From Meconema thalassinum (Eukaryota > Arthropoda > Insecta > Orthoptera > Tettigoniidae): a DNA stretch of 64,000 nucleotides. The notes under the pieces were generated by a model. The model ran no database searches and was not told the DNA's origin. It worked only from the letters and a program-made list of their open reading frames with translations. This document shows positions 1 to 9,582 of this stretch, in pieces; position 1 is the first letter of the stretch, and every line of letters starts with the position of its first letter. The position numbers and the translations under genes were made by a program. The DNA lies in the NCBI GenBank assembly GCA_946902985.2, contig OX336389.2, forward strand, positions 171,192,704-171,256,703, given 5' to 3'.

Positions 1-599
1 GAAGATAATACACCCATTAAAATGACAAGTTGTGGGGGTTGAAAACTGAATGAGAAACTGTGCGTGCAGTGACTATAGTGTCTACTTCTCAAATAATTGG
101 AGATTAACAAAGCACTGGTATTATAAGATCTTCCGAAGTTCCACACATAAGGGTGAATGAAGTTAGGTTTATTAGTTTATAAGCATGAAGTTACACAAAA
201 CTGGCCAGGAAATACTGTGCTGAGCCAGAGCATCTCACAAGCAATTTGACATTTTAACACTAGATTTGCCGGCTTCTGTGGTGGACCACGCATCACCCCG
301 CAATCTCCAGGCCAAATGGCCGAATAATAATCACTTGGTAGGCCAATCCTAAGTCAGATTCTGACCATGGCTCATAGAGCACACACATATCTTCAAGTAA
401 AATCACAAATATTTGGGACTTCGTCCCTCAGGGCTCTTCATACAGTCATTCTACATCTAACAGTTTGAAATGAACACAGCATAAATGGTTCTATTGGAAA
501 TGCAAACCACACCTATCCTGCCTTCAAGAGATCAGGGTTTGAATCTTGGGGTTTGTCGAATTTTCTACAGTTTCACTTCAAATAATAAATACCTTACTC
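1..599. other. No gene seen; presumed M-Ras intron 2
   Basis: AT-rich sequence without a convincing reading frame or repeat structure. It lies downstream of M-Ras coding exon 2 on the minus strand, so it is probably intron 2, since the next expected Ras exon (NKxD and SAK motifs) is not found in the window. Confidence 0.5.
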
Positions 600-1190
600 T
601 TTTTTTCCTTGAGTCTTCAATCTTTTGACTGGTATGATGCAGGTTCCAATGACTCCCTGTCCTGAGCTATTCGTTTCAGCTCTACATAGCTACCACACCT
701 TACATCCGAGGCAATCTGTTTAACATTTAACCTTGGTCTACCCCTATATTTCTTGTCCTCGACATTTCCTTCCACAAAGAAGTTTGCAATTCCCGGGTGC
801 CTTAGTATGTGTCCTACCAATCTATCTCTTCTCTTCATTAGCTGTCACTAGAAATATATCTCCTCTCCCACTCGTCTTAATACTTCTGCATTTATTACTC
901 TATCTACCCATCTGATCATCATTCTCCTGTAACATGACATTTGAAATGCTTCTATTCTCCTCTTCTGCTGTGCAAACAGTCCAAGTTTCCCCTTTCATAG
1001 AGTGCCATGCACCAGACAAAGGCTTTAAAAAATGACTTCCTAATATCTAAATCTATATTCGATGTCAACAGATTCCTTTTCTGTAGAAATGCTTTCCTTG
1101 CCTGAGCCAACCCGCTTCCTATTTGTCGGGGCCGTATCTTTTGCTAATAGCGATACGCGCAACACTTTTTTCTATCTTCTTTCTTGCCTA
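600..1190 (-). pseudogene. LINE reverse transcriptase C-terminal remnant
   Basis: Minus-strand translation gives the C-terminal part typical of endonuclease/RT LINE proteins: a stretch beginning QARKAFLQKRNLL, then a region like AEERRIEAFQMSCYRRMM, and finally a frame (617-838) with RRDRLVGHILRH and KYRGRPRLN. These match the RT connection region and the basic tail common in such LINEs. Several stops and frame changes break it. It continues across the inserted block at about 1191-2035 into the RT piece at 2036-2340. It is an old copy and not functional. Confidence 0.6.
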
Positions 1191-2143
1191 TATATGACCT
1201 AGATACTTAAAGTACCACATTTTAGCAAAATGAACTCGCAAAATATCTCGAATTCTGATTTATTGTGTGAATTGCGAAAATAATCCCGAAATATACACCA
1301 CTTGGTACGAAAAATGCTGAATATTATTGAAAAAGCTCTCCAAAAAAAGTCTAAATGCTTCTGAGGAATTGACCATTGTGGTTTTCTTCTCATTCGATTG
1401 ATAGTGCTGCATATTCTCTACACAAATGCCCACAAAGCCGGAAGTATGTGTGTTCAGTTCCGCGATCTCTAAGGCTATCGATGAAAATCGATATCTGCTA
1501 TTGATTACATCAAATGGCGTTGTGGTTGTAGATACAGCAGTGCGAGTTCATGACTGATAAAACTTGATCGGCAAACATCCAACATTTAAGTATAAAAATG
1601 CTGAAAACTAAAGTCACAGCAGTTTTCTTGAGCACCGAGGAATACAACAGTGAGAGGTTCCATGTATTTGATGCTGCAAGAAAGATTCTAATGGGTGAAT
1701 ATTACAACATTCGTATTCGGTGGGAACGAAAAGACACATGTGATAAACAATGCAGGTATTCAGAAACCCATAAAAAGAAGAAGAAAGAAGCAAATGAACA
1801 TAATTCTAAATTACAAACAACCATCAGCGTTACTCTACACATCGCAAAGAAGTTGAAAAGTGATAGAGAGCAATTTGTAATAGATATAACGAAAGCATTC
1901 ATTGTTAGATTTACCCCATACTATAATGAAGATTCCAGAAGAAACATCAATCTTTATGACAATTTATTTCGCGAAATACCCACCGAAATAGTGTCAGTCT
2001 TAACACCGAAATCAACAGTTTTATTTCACCAAAAAATAAGGCCCTTACCTATTTGCTTCGTCCATCATTGGCTATTTTGCTTCCTAAGTAACAGAAGTCT
2101 CTTACTTCCTTTAGCTTTTCACCTGCCAATTGGAGATCTATAG
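1191..2143 (+). pseudogene. hAT-like (CGGBP1/BED type) fragment inserted in the LINE remnant
   Basis: The frame at 1598-2143 encodes about 180 residues. The first half resembles a BED-type finger of CGGBP1-like hAT proteins: a W-E-R-K-D-T-C-D-K segment (around residue 45) followed by a lysine-rich S/T-H-K-K region, but the first Cys pair is missing. The next part, AKKLKSDREQFVIDITKAF, fits the following domain of the same proteins. The last 30 or so residues are the flanking LINE read in the wrong sense. The flanks (1191-1597) hold no other frame. It splits a minus-strand LINE. I saw no clear terminal inverted repeat or target duplication, so the boundaries are approximate. Confidence 0.4.
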
Positions 2144-2340
2144 GGGTTTCTGATTCAATTTGACTGCATTCCATTTTTTTTTTTCCATTTGTTGATTTTC
2201 ATCATGAATTCTTTCCTCAAGACGAAATCCATACCATTTAAAAACACATTCAAATCCTCTGGTGAATCGGCTAAGATAACAATGTCAACAACAAATCTCA
2301 GAATTGAAATTATTTCTCCTACCTTGTATCTTTTACTCCT
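2036..2340 (-). pseudogene. LINE reverse transcriptase mid-region remnant
   Basis: Minus-strand translation reads VVDIVILADSPEDLN, then MKINKWKKKMECSQIE, then GEKLKEVRDFCYLGSKIAND. These correspond to the catalytic-box region (the YADD-like box is degraded to ILAD), the following helix and the FKYLG-type motif of LINE RTs. It is the upstream part of the same element as the 600-1190 fragment. Confidence 0.6.
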
Positions 2341-2459
2341 ACTTTAAATTTTTATATTATAGCAAAGAACTTACCTCCACTTATCACACACAACATGGTC
2401 CAACTCTATTGGTTCAAAAGCATTTACAGCATTCTTAAGACTAGAATTTACTAAGCGGA

Positions 2460-2730
2460 GGGCTCTCCATTCAACGACCAGCACAAATTTCCGATCCCAC
2501 CATGGAAGATTTAAATCCCAGTACAGTATGAGGATTGGAACTGGGTGCACTGAACCTCGTGAGGATAACCAAGAAAATGTGGTTTCAAATCCTATCTCAA
2601 CTGTCCTAGAAGTGGCTTCCCAGTTCCAATCCTAGAAAATGCTGGGACAGCATCTAAGGCCACTGCCACTTTTTTGTCAATCCTGGAGCCAGTTAGCAGC
2701 AGACACCAATGAACAGGTTACTGGACAGAT
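2460..2730 (+). repeat. Diverged SINE-like remnant
   Basis: Contains the phrases GGATTGGAACTGGGTG and GAAAATGCTGGGACAGCA, followed by AAGGCCACTGCCAC. These resemble the body and tail of an insect tRNA-derived SINE as I remember it. It is heavily diverged, with no clean tRNA head and no visible target duplication. Confidence 0.35.
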
Positions 2731-3263
2731 TCCACATGCACCGAATAAATTGTGCAGCAAACGAGAGGAAAGAGGATTAAGTCGAACATTCGTGGTTTAA
2801 CAATGAATATTTTAAAAATAAATGCATGAATACCTGTAAACATGCATTCACAAATGCAACATTATTTTATTGACCAAAATCCTCAAAATAAGCTGAGCTA
2901 GCTCTGCATTTTAGATACCTACTGCCATGGCATGCAAAGATACCGGTATATCAAAATATTTTATATATGCGAGTTAACTCAAAAATTTAGATTTGTATTA
3001 TAGTTCAAGGTCTAGTATTCGTGAATAATCAATCATTGACGAGAGTCTAAACAAAAGCCAATAAATCCATTTATGCAACATTGATGTTTCCGTGGTTCAG
3101 AGAGGAGTATTGTGTAAAATATAATTTCAAATCTGTTGCTTGTAGCATTTGAAATCAAAACCTCGAAAATCCACTTTAAAAAGTTATTTGCAAGGCCACA
3201 AAGTTATCAATGATAATGCTTTTGGATGTATGTCCGTTTTAGAGACACTGGGGTGCCAGAATT

Positions 3264-3420
3264 TTGCTCCAAAGGGGAACTTTAATGTGCCAGTATACCT
3301 ACCGACACGGCTCCCTCACATTTGAGCACCCGCAAATGTCAGCTGACTGTGCCAGGATTCGATCCTGCAACCTTGGGAACAGCAGGCGAGAACGTTATCA
3401 GCGTTTGTTAACATCCTCTA
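3264..3420 (-). repeat. SINE head fragment
   Basis: Read on the minus strand, the segment near 3355-3380 carries a box-B-like GGATCGAATCC. The adjoining TTTGAGCACC and AATGTGCCAGTA stretches look like the body of a tRNA-derived insect SINE. Truncated at both sides. Confidence 0.4.
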
Positions 3421-3719
3421 ACAAATGCCTTGCTGGATTTATCGGCTCTGGTTTTGATGCTCCTAAGTTTTAAGCAGGTGATGTAAAATTGAAATAAATG
3501 GTATGCTTTCTATTAGAGGAAATTGTAAATCTAATAAATGTTACTTACTGAAAAATTATAAAAAATAAAATAAAAAAATAAATTATAAAAATTAAAATAG
3601 AAAGAGGGAAGACACCACACACACAAATGAAAATAACATTAAGTTGTAATTCACATTACTTTATCAACACCAACTCACTAAACTACACAACTAGATAACT
3701 GAATAAATTCTGATGGTAC

Positions 3720-3873
3720 CTGTCTTTGACACGGAGTATTTGAGTGTGAAAATTGACAATATTTTCATGACTTTGCTTGTCTGTCACGGAATATACAAGA
3801 AGGAAGCCATCTCCTTTCCTCATGTACTGCTCACGCATGGCGCTGAACTCCTCTTGTCCTGCTGTGTCCAACA
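3720..3873 (-). CDS. Mras: M-Ras-like small GTPase, coding exon 2
   Basis: This 154-nt exon encodes the G3/switch II block [16 protein letters not shown], the beta-4 strand [10 protein letters not shown] and ends in ILRVKDR. Numbered from the exon-1 Met, it covers residues 63-114, with the catalytic Gln at about 69. On the minus strand the acceptor is TTTCTCAG at 3881-3874. The single base left over from exon 1 (G) plus TG makes the Val that precedes LDTAG in M-Ras proteins. The donor is AG|GTACCA at 3719, weaker than consensus; the frame beyond it (YHQNLF...) no longer resembles Ras. Residue matches fit M-Ras better than H/K-Ras or R-Ras, from family knowledge. The remaining exons are outside the window. 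Confidence 0.9.
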
Positions 3874-3874
3874 C

Positions 3875-4513
3875 TGAGAAATCACAAACAGCAACAAGGA
3901 ATTTGGATTCTTGATTACACCATAGTATTAAAACAATTTCTCATATCGCCTTCCCAGCATCCAACAACAGTCATCAATCCCAAAACCTAATGCAAATCTA
4001 TATAAACCACCCACTCATCCCAATCAAAAGTATCAAACATCAATGTCTCCAACTTTCCTGAAACATTGTTTGTTTGTTTGTTGTTGTTGTTATTATTAAT
4101 TGGTCATCAGCTCCATGTACTTAGGTGTGTGTTGGAGTAGTCTGATAACCAGTGTTTGTGAGGTGACTAGTAGATGTGGACCATGTAATATTTTATTAAA
4201 CATACAGCTACTTCTATGAGAATTATTTATTATGTCAGTACTTAAAATGCATTCAAACTTAATATAAATTTAACTGTGCGCACGATTCTACAATATAAAA
4301 CACAATCTTCTCGTATCAATTTTACGGTCCAGTCAACCTATGAGGTTGGCAATGCTGGCCTTGCATGTGGCAGGTTTAGTTCATTTTACCAGAATGAGTG
4401 GAGGTTCATGCTGATGGTCAAACATTTAAACACATAACATCAACATTTTTATCCTTCCATATACCTTATATTTTCATTTCCAACATGTACTAACTTTAGT
4501 CTTTTTACAGTAT
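3875..4513. other. Intronic sequence with simple repeats
   Basis: No gene is visible. A TTTG/TTG microsatellite lies at about 4069-4095. The rest is AT-rich. Confidence 0.5.
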
Positions 4514-5200
4514 TGTTACGGCTGTGAGTTTGTGTCATCGCTCGCCGCATGAGTCACAACTGCCCCAGGGTTGGGCTGTGTGTGCTCTGCCTCAGTGTAT
4601 TACGTGCGCGTTACGCAATGGGCTGCGAAGTGAAAGGGATGGTCCAGAATATTCGTGACCCAGCCAGTGTTGGAATCCTCGAGAATCCGTGGACCCTGGA
4701 TGGGTCTAGAAGCATTTATTGAGTCACCGGCCTGCTATATAAGAGCGACCTGTCAAGCATTTGTTGTTGTTGTGTTTTACGAGCTACAGTAGTGCGAGCG
4801 TTTATCGTGAGCGACAGAAGTGTGGTGACTTGCGAAACCCCTAGTGAAGCCGTTTCCCTTGACAGCGAGGAAGCGAGAAGCATACAGGGGACTGCCTGTG
4901 TTTTCGTAAGTAACTGTAATTTGTGTGCATAGGGGAGAGTTGCATGTAGTTCTGTCAAGGCCATCAGACTCATTAGCGAGAAGATTAACTGTTGACAAGT
5001 GAAAGAGGGCAAGGGCTCTTCATAAGCAAGAGACTTGATGAAACTGGAGTAAGGTTCCAATTGCTTGTATTTGCTGATGAGTAGTGTATCTTCCTGCAAG
5101 CAATAAAGATAACTTCTCTTTAAAGCAGTAATTGGTGTTGGGCTTTCTACCCACCATAATCCAGTTAACAAAAGTGCCACTAGGGGGGTGGCACGTAACA
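4514..5200 (+). repeat. Ty3/gypsy 5' LTR
   Basis: Begins TGTTACG and ends CGTAACA, a perfect 7-bp inverted terminus of the TG...CA type. It is followed two bases later by a primer-binding-site-like TGG, then by a gag frame, which is the order of a 5' LTR. Length is 687 bp. No matching 3' LTR is seen in the window, so the copy is broken. Confidence 0.8.
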
Positions 5201-5202
5201 AC

Positions 5203-5219
5203 TGGTGTCAGAAGCCGGA
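5203..5219 (+). promoter_or_regulatory. Putative tRNA primer-binding site
   Basis: TGGTGTCAGAAGCCGG starts 2 nt after the LTR end; TGG complements a tRNA 3' CCA. The tRNA identity was not determined. Confidence 0.6.
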
Positions 5220-5305
5220 TTACGAACTCAAGCACAAGCACAACACCTGACGGTCCTGGTTTCAAAACCCGAGCAGGTCATTTTTTAAAATTTTCCTGTG
5301 AGCGC

Positions 5306-7185
5306 ATGCCCCTTACAAGACAAACATCTAAAATGGAAGAGCAATTCGCAGCATTGCTAGAAAAGTTAAGTGGCATGGAAACCAAGATGGAAGACGGCCA
5401 GAAGAAGATGGAAGACGGTCAAAATAAGTTAGCGGAGGACCTGAAGAAGATGGAGGACGGCCAGAAGAAGTTGGCCGAGGACCTAACTGCTAAATTAGAA
5501 GATGGCCAGAAGAATTTAACCAAGAAGATAGAGGACGGCCAGAAGAAGATGGAAGACGGGCAGAATAAGTTAGCACAGGACCTGAAGAAATTAGAACTGG
5601 GTCTGCGTGAGGAAGTCACGGCAGTGGAAAAGAAGTTCGACGCCTTAAAAGAAGAAGTTGCCGAGCTACGCCGACACCCGCTGACAGGGGTGGAAGAGAG
5701 ATTCAACGCTCTACAAAAGGAATTTGCTGATCTGCGCCGACACCCCCCGACAGGGATGGAAGATAGATTCAAAGCCCTACAAGAGGAAGTCACCGAGCTG
5801 CGCCGACGCCCGCCGACCGGGGTGGATGAGAGAGTCAAAGCCCTACAAGAGGAAGTTGCCGAACTGCGTCAACGCCCACTCACGGGGGTGGAAGAGAAAT
5901 TCAACGCTCTTCAAGAGGAAGTTGCCGAGCTGCGCCGACGCCCGCCCTCAGGTACACCGGGGACATCAGGAACGGGACATAGCAGAGTGACGCCCCCAAC
6001 CTTCGACGGAAAGGTCCCGTGGAGCACCTACTTACGTCAGTTCGAGGCGGCCTGTTCCATAAATAACTGGAACAACACAGAAAAGGCTACAGCTCTCATT
6101 GCAGCGCTGAGAGGTGACGCCCTTAACGTCCTTCAGGCCATCCCGACTGGATCTCAGGACTACGCTTCACTGATCGCCCATATGGAGTCCCAATATGGAG
6201 ATAGCCATCTTCAGCAGGCCTACCAGATGCAGCTCCGGACCCGGGTACAGAAGAACGCGGAAACCCTGCAAGTGTTCGAGATGGACATCGCACGCCTTGT
6301 AAGGCTTGCCTACCCAACAGCGCCGGCCGACTTTCTGGAACAGATAGCGACGCAGACCTTCACCGACGGGCTACGGGACCCGGACACCCAACAGGCGCTG
6401 CGACTCGCGCGCAATAAGACCCTGGCAGATGCGCTGAGCCACGCACTTGAGTTCGAGACGGCAAAGCAGGTATCTAGAATGCGCGGGCGGGTGCATCAGG
6501 TGGACGTCGACAAACCAGCCAAAGCCGGCAAGACCAAGCCCCTGGCCGATGAACTGATGGAGGCGCTAGGCCGGTTCTTCAAGAGTCGCAGTACCACCAA
6601 CAAAAACGTAGCCGAAGGACATCCGGAGAGGCAGCCCGGAAGAGGACTACCGACCTGCTGGACCTGCCGTAAGAGAGGCCACATGAGCAAGGACTGCGGT
6701 GATCGCCACCGCCAAGGGTTTCCGTCGGGACAGTCAGTCGTAGGGAAACTGCGCGGCCCAGGAAAGCAAGTATCAGCCAGCCTTGGGGGGCAAAGGTTGG
6801 CTTGTGTCAGCCGTCAAGCCCCGGCAGTCCAAGTTCGTGTGACGCAGTTACGGAGGGATAGCAGCAGCCTGATGGTCGACGGAGTCGTCAACGGAGAGAG
6901 CTGGCCCATGCTAATCGACACGGGAGCATCGAGGACCATCGTCAGTCCCACCGTGATCCCGAAGTGGAGAGTGCAACCCACACAAAGGAACCTCCAGCTA
7001 ATAACCGCAACCAGAGAGACCGCACTGGTACATGGCGAAGCATCACTGGAGTTCGTCATTGGTCGACGGGCAATAAAGCATCCAGTGCTCGTGGCTGACG
7101 TATCAAATGAAGTGATCATCGGACTGGACTTCCTGGACCAGAACAACATCATCTTGGATACGAGTGCCAACACCATCTTACTATA
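5306..7185 (+). CDS. Ty3/gypsy Gag-protease polyprotein, 3'-truncated
   Basis: I chose the ATG at 5306 because the frame open from 5132 starts inside the LTR; ATG 5333 is an alternative. Domains (residues from 5306): an N-terminal coiled coil built of repeated MEDGQKK/LAEDLKK heptads (about 10-110); four or five copies of a module like F-A-L-Q-E-E-V-A-E-L-R-R-R-P (110-220); a retrotransposon capsid region starting PPTFDGKVPWSTYLRQFE (about 230-400); one CCHC knuckle, CWTCRKRGHMSKDC (about 451-464); and a retropepsin with DTGAS near residue 538 and a GLDFL flap/C-terminal motif. After about 7185 the frame leaves gypsy sequence and enters piggyBac. RT, RNase H and integrase are absent, so this copy cannot move by itself. 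The Gag and protease frame is intact. Confidence 0.85.
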
Positions 7186-7510
7186 CCTTGGGAAGGAAAA
7201 CAGTGAAATGGTGGAGATACATATTTGGATTTTCTATGAACACTGCAATAGTGAATAGTTTCATATCTTACAATGACACTAATCGACCAGCTCCTTCCAG
7301 ACATGGTCACACACAAAGAAAATTAAGACCTGCACTCTACAGACAGATGATAAATAATTTTTGATCAAGGTAGAGTCTTGGTCGCAAACGATCATTACCG
7401 TTGTCAACGCTTTCTCCCAAAAATCTCCACAAAATTACGAAGATAACTGGAAGAAGGAAAGTGCGTGCATATTGTGCATCTGTTGGAAGAAAAGCAGCAT
7501 CAGTAAGAGG
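7186..7510 (+). pseudogene. piggyBac transposase, C-terminal part, left piece
   Basis: The plus frame reads GRKTVKWWRYIFGFSMNTA then IVNSFISY, the KWW...F...D/N...A.VN.F..Y block near the end of piggyBac DDE transposases. Then comes a RKLRPALYRQMINNF segment corresponding to the family's F-R-x-x-L-x-x-x-L helix. A TGA at 7362-7364 and a frame shift follow. The last part, RKVRAYCASVGRKAASVRG, is the start of the Cys-rich tail and stops at the insertion point at 7510. The catalytic domain upstream is missing. Confidence 0.75.
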
Positions 7511-7759
7511 AATTGAGTAGCCCAGATGCAAAGGCCGCTAAGTGCACTTTTTGTCGATTTTGAGTTGAGCATACTGTCACGGTCGTCTTTTAACTGTCTA
7601 CACGATGGAATAAGTTTCAGGGTGCATATCCCTCTCAAAACCATTGAAAATGGCCAACAAAGATCGCATTTGTTTGCATAAACCGCTAAATGCATGTTGG
7701 CTACGGTTGCAAAGCCAGTTTAATGTTCCACGTGTCCAAAGACCGCTAAGTTCCATAAG

Positions 7760-8007
7760 TGTCGAATACATAGAATAAGATGTGGTGGACTGTATAAAGA
7801 AATATATTTTACATTGTATGTACATGATTAAACACTGAACAAGTACAGTAGAGATTACATGCGTGCGATGAAATGTCCGGTAGCCAGTGCTACCTGCTTG
7901 CTAGTGAGGGTGCTGTGGAACGCAGGTAAGAACACGACCCTTGGGTCAACAACCCTCCAGCAGGGGAACCAACTGCCATTAGAGTATGTACAGTGCCCGA
8001 GTTAACA
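7760..8007 (-). repeat. BEL/Pao 3' LTR
   Basis: Matches the 14045-14299 LTR. Read on the minus strand it begins TGTTAAC and ends GACA. A run of about 18 C residues follows on the plus strand at about 8014-8031. Confidence 0.85.
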
Positions 8008-8132
8008 ACATACTCCCCCCCCCCCCCCCTTGAAATAGCAAATATTTCAAACAACTAAATACTGTCACTTTGTTCTAGCCAACTGGAATAAGAGTTCAAA
8101 TAAACACTACGTACACAAAACATTTACACACT

Positions 8133-9543
8133 TCACTTCTCTTCACTCAACAATGGGCAAAGTCTTGACACTGCTCTTTTCAAAAGAGCTCCGCTGGGTG
8201 TTTTAATGGTAACAACCCTCGAAACTCCGTCGGCTCCTGGATGCACTGCTGCGACTCGGCCCAATTTCCAATGAAGTGGAGGCACGCCTTCTTCCTTAAG
8301 AACAACCGGAGTGTCGATTTGTGGGGATTGTCCAGGCGACCGCCATTTAGTACGCTGTTGGAGTTGTCCGAGGTATTCCTTGGACCATCGGAGCCAAAAT
8401 TGCTGGAACATAGCCCGAAGCAATTGCCAGCACTTCAGTCTATTCAAGGGAGTCTGCGACAAATCTTCTTCAACAGGAAGATGAAATGAGCCACCGATCA
8501 GGAAGTGGGATGGGGTTAATACTTCCGGATCATTGGGATCAGAGGATAGTGGGCATAGGGGGTGCGAATTCAAAACTGCCTCTATCTGTACAAGCACAGT
8601 AGTCATTTCATCAAACGACAATGCAGAATTTCCTACTATTCTCTTAAGATGATACTTAGCTGATTTAACTGCAGCCTTCCACAACCCTCCGAAATGAGGT
8701 GAACCAGGAGGACTAAAATGCCACTGAATCCCCTTATCTGTAGCAAAGCTTACGAGTGACTGCTTGGTATGCCTATCATTAAAGAATTTCTTTAGATCAC
8801 GTGATGCACCTACGAAATTAGTTGCGTTGTCAGTGAATATGTGGGTGCAAGTTCCTCGTCTAGCCATGAATCTTTTCAATGACGCTAAAAATGCAGCTGT
8901 AGACAGGTCGCTTACAAGTTCAATATGTACAGCCTTTGTGGTAAAACAAACAAACATAGCTACATATGTCTTAATCCGAGCGCCCTTCCTGGAGGAAGGC
9001 CGTAAATATACTGGGCCACAGAAATCTATTCCTGAAGATGCAAATGGCCGACTGGGAACTACTCTCCTTTCAGGTAGCGATCCCATTATCGGTTGATACG
9101 GCCGAGACGAGAATTGAAAACACGTCTTACATCGATACACTGCTTTTCGAGCACCATTCCTCCCACATAGAGGCCAGTATTGCTGTCGCATCATTGCCAA
9201 AAAAGTCTGAGCTCCAGCATGAAGAAAAACAAAATGAAAATGATCAAATAACATTATTGCCAAGTAATAAAATAGGATGTCTTATGTTGACCGATAGTTC
9301 AGCATTTTGCAGACGGCCTCCTACCCGTAACAGACCCTGCTCATCCAAATACGGTGCTAATCCATGTAATTTGCTTCCCTTGGGCAGTGGCAAATTTTGT
9401 TTGAGAGCCTTTATGTCTTGTGAAAATTCAGAACCTTGCGCAATTTTACACCATAAATACTTAGACTGCTCTAGTTCTACAAGATTAAGAGCACCTGTTT
9501 GTCTGTCTGTTTTAGTTTTAAGATTTTTGATAAATCTGAGCAC
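8133..9543 (-). pseudogene. BEL/Pao integrase region
   Basis: Two overlapping minus frames (9244-9543 and 8133-9263) make up the integrase part of Pol. The first holds the linker LVELEQSKYLWCKIAQ and the GLLRVGGRL motif that precede the zinc-binding domain. The second holds an A-G-A-Q-T-F-L...YWP zinc-domain remnant, then the catalytic core: GIDFCGP (first Asp), FTDNATNFVGA (second Asp) and HFGGLWKAAVKSAKYHL. In BEL integrases the last motif is usually GLWEAG/A, so the catalytic Glu appears to be Lys here. A C-terminal domain with PLHWKLGRV follows. The frame change near 9250 and the Lys argue against a working enzyme. Confidence 0.85.
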
Positions 9544-9582
9544 GAGAGCTGTTATTCTAGTCAGCTTGCTCCATGAAGAGTA

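Noticed and set aside
3683..3719. Continuation of the M-Ras exon 2 frame past 3720
   Set aside because: Residues after ILRVKDR (YHQNLF...) do not resemble any Ras and start exactly at a GT; treated as intron.
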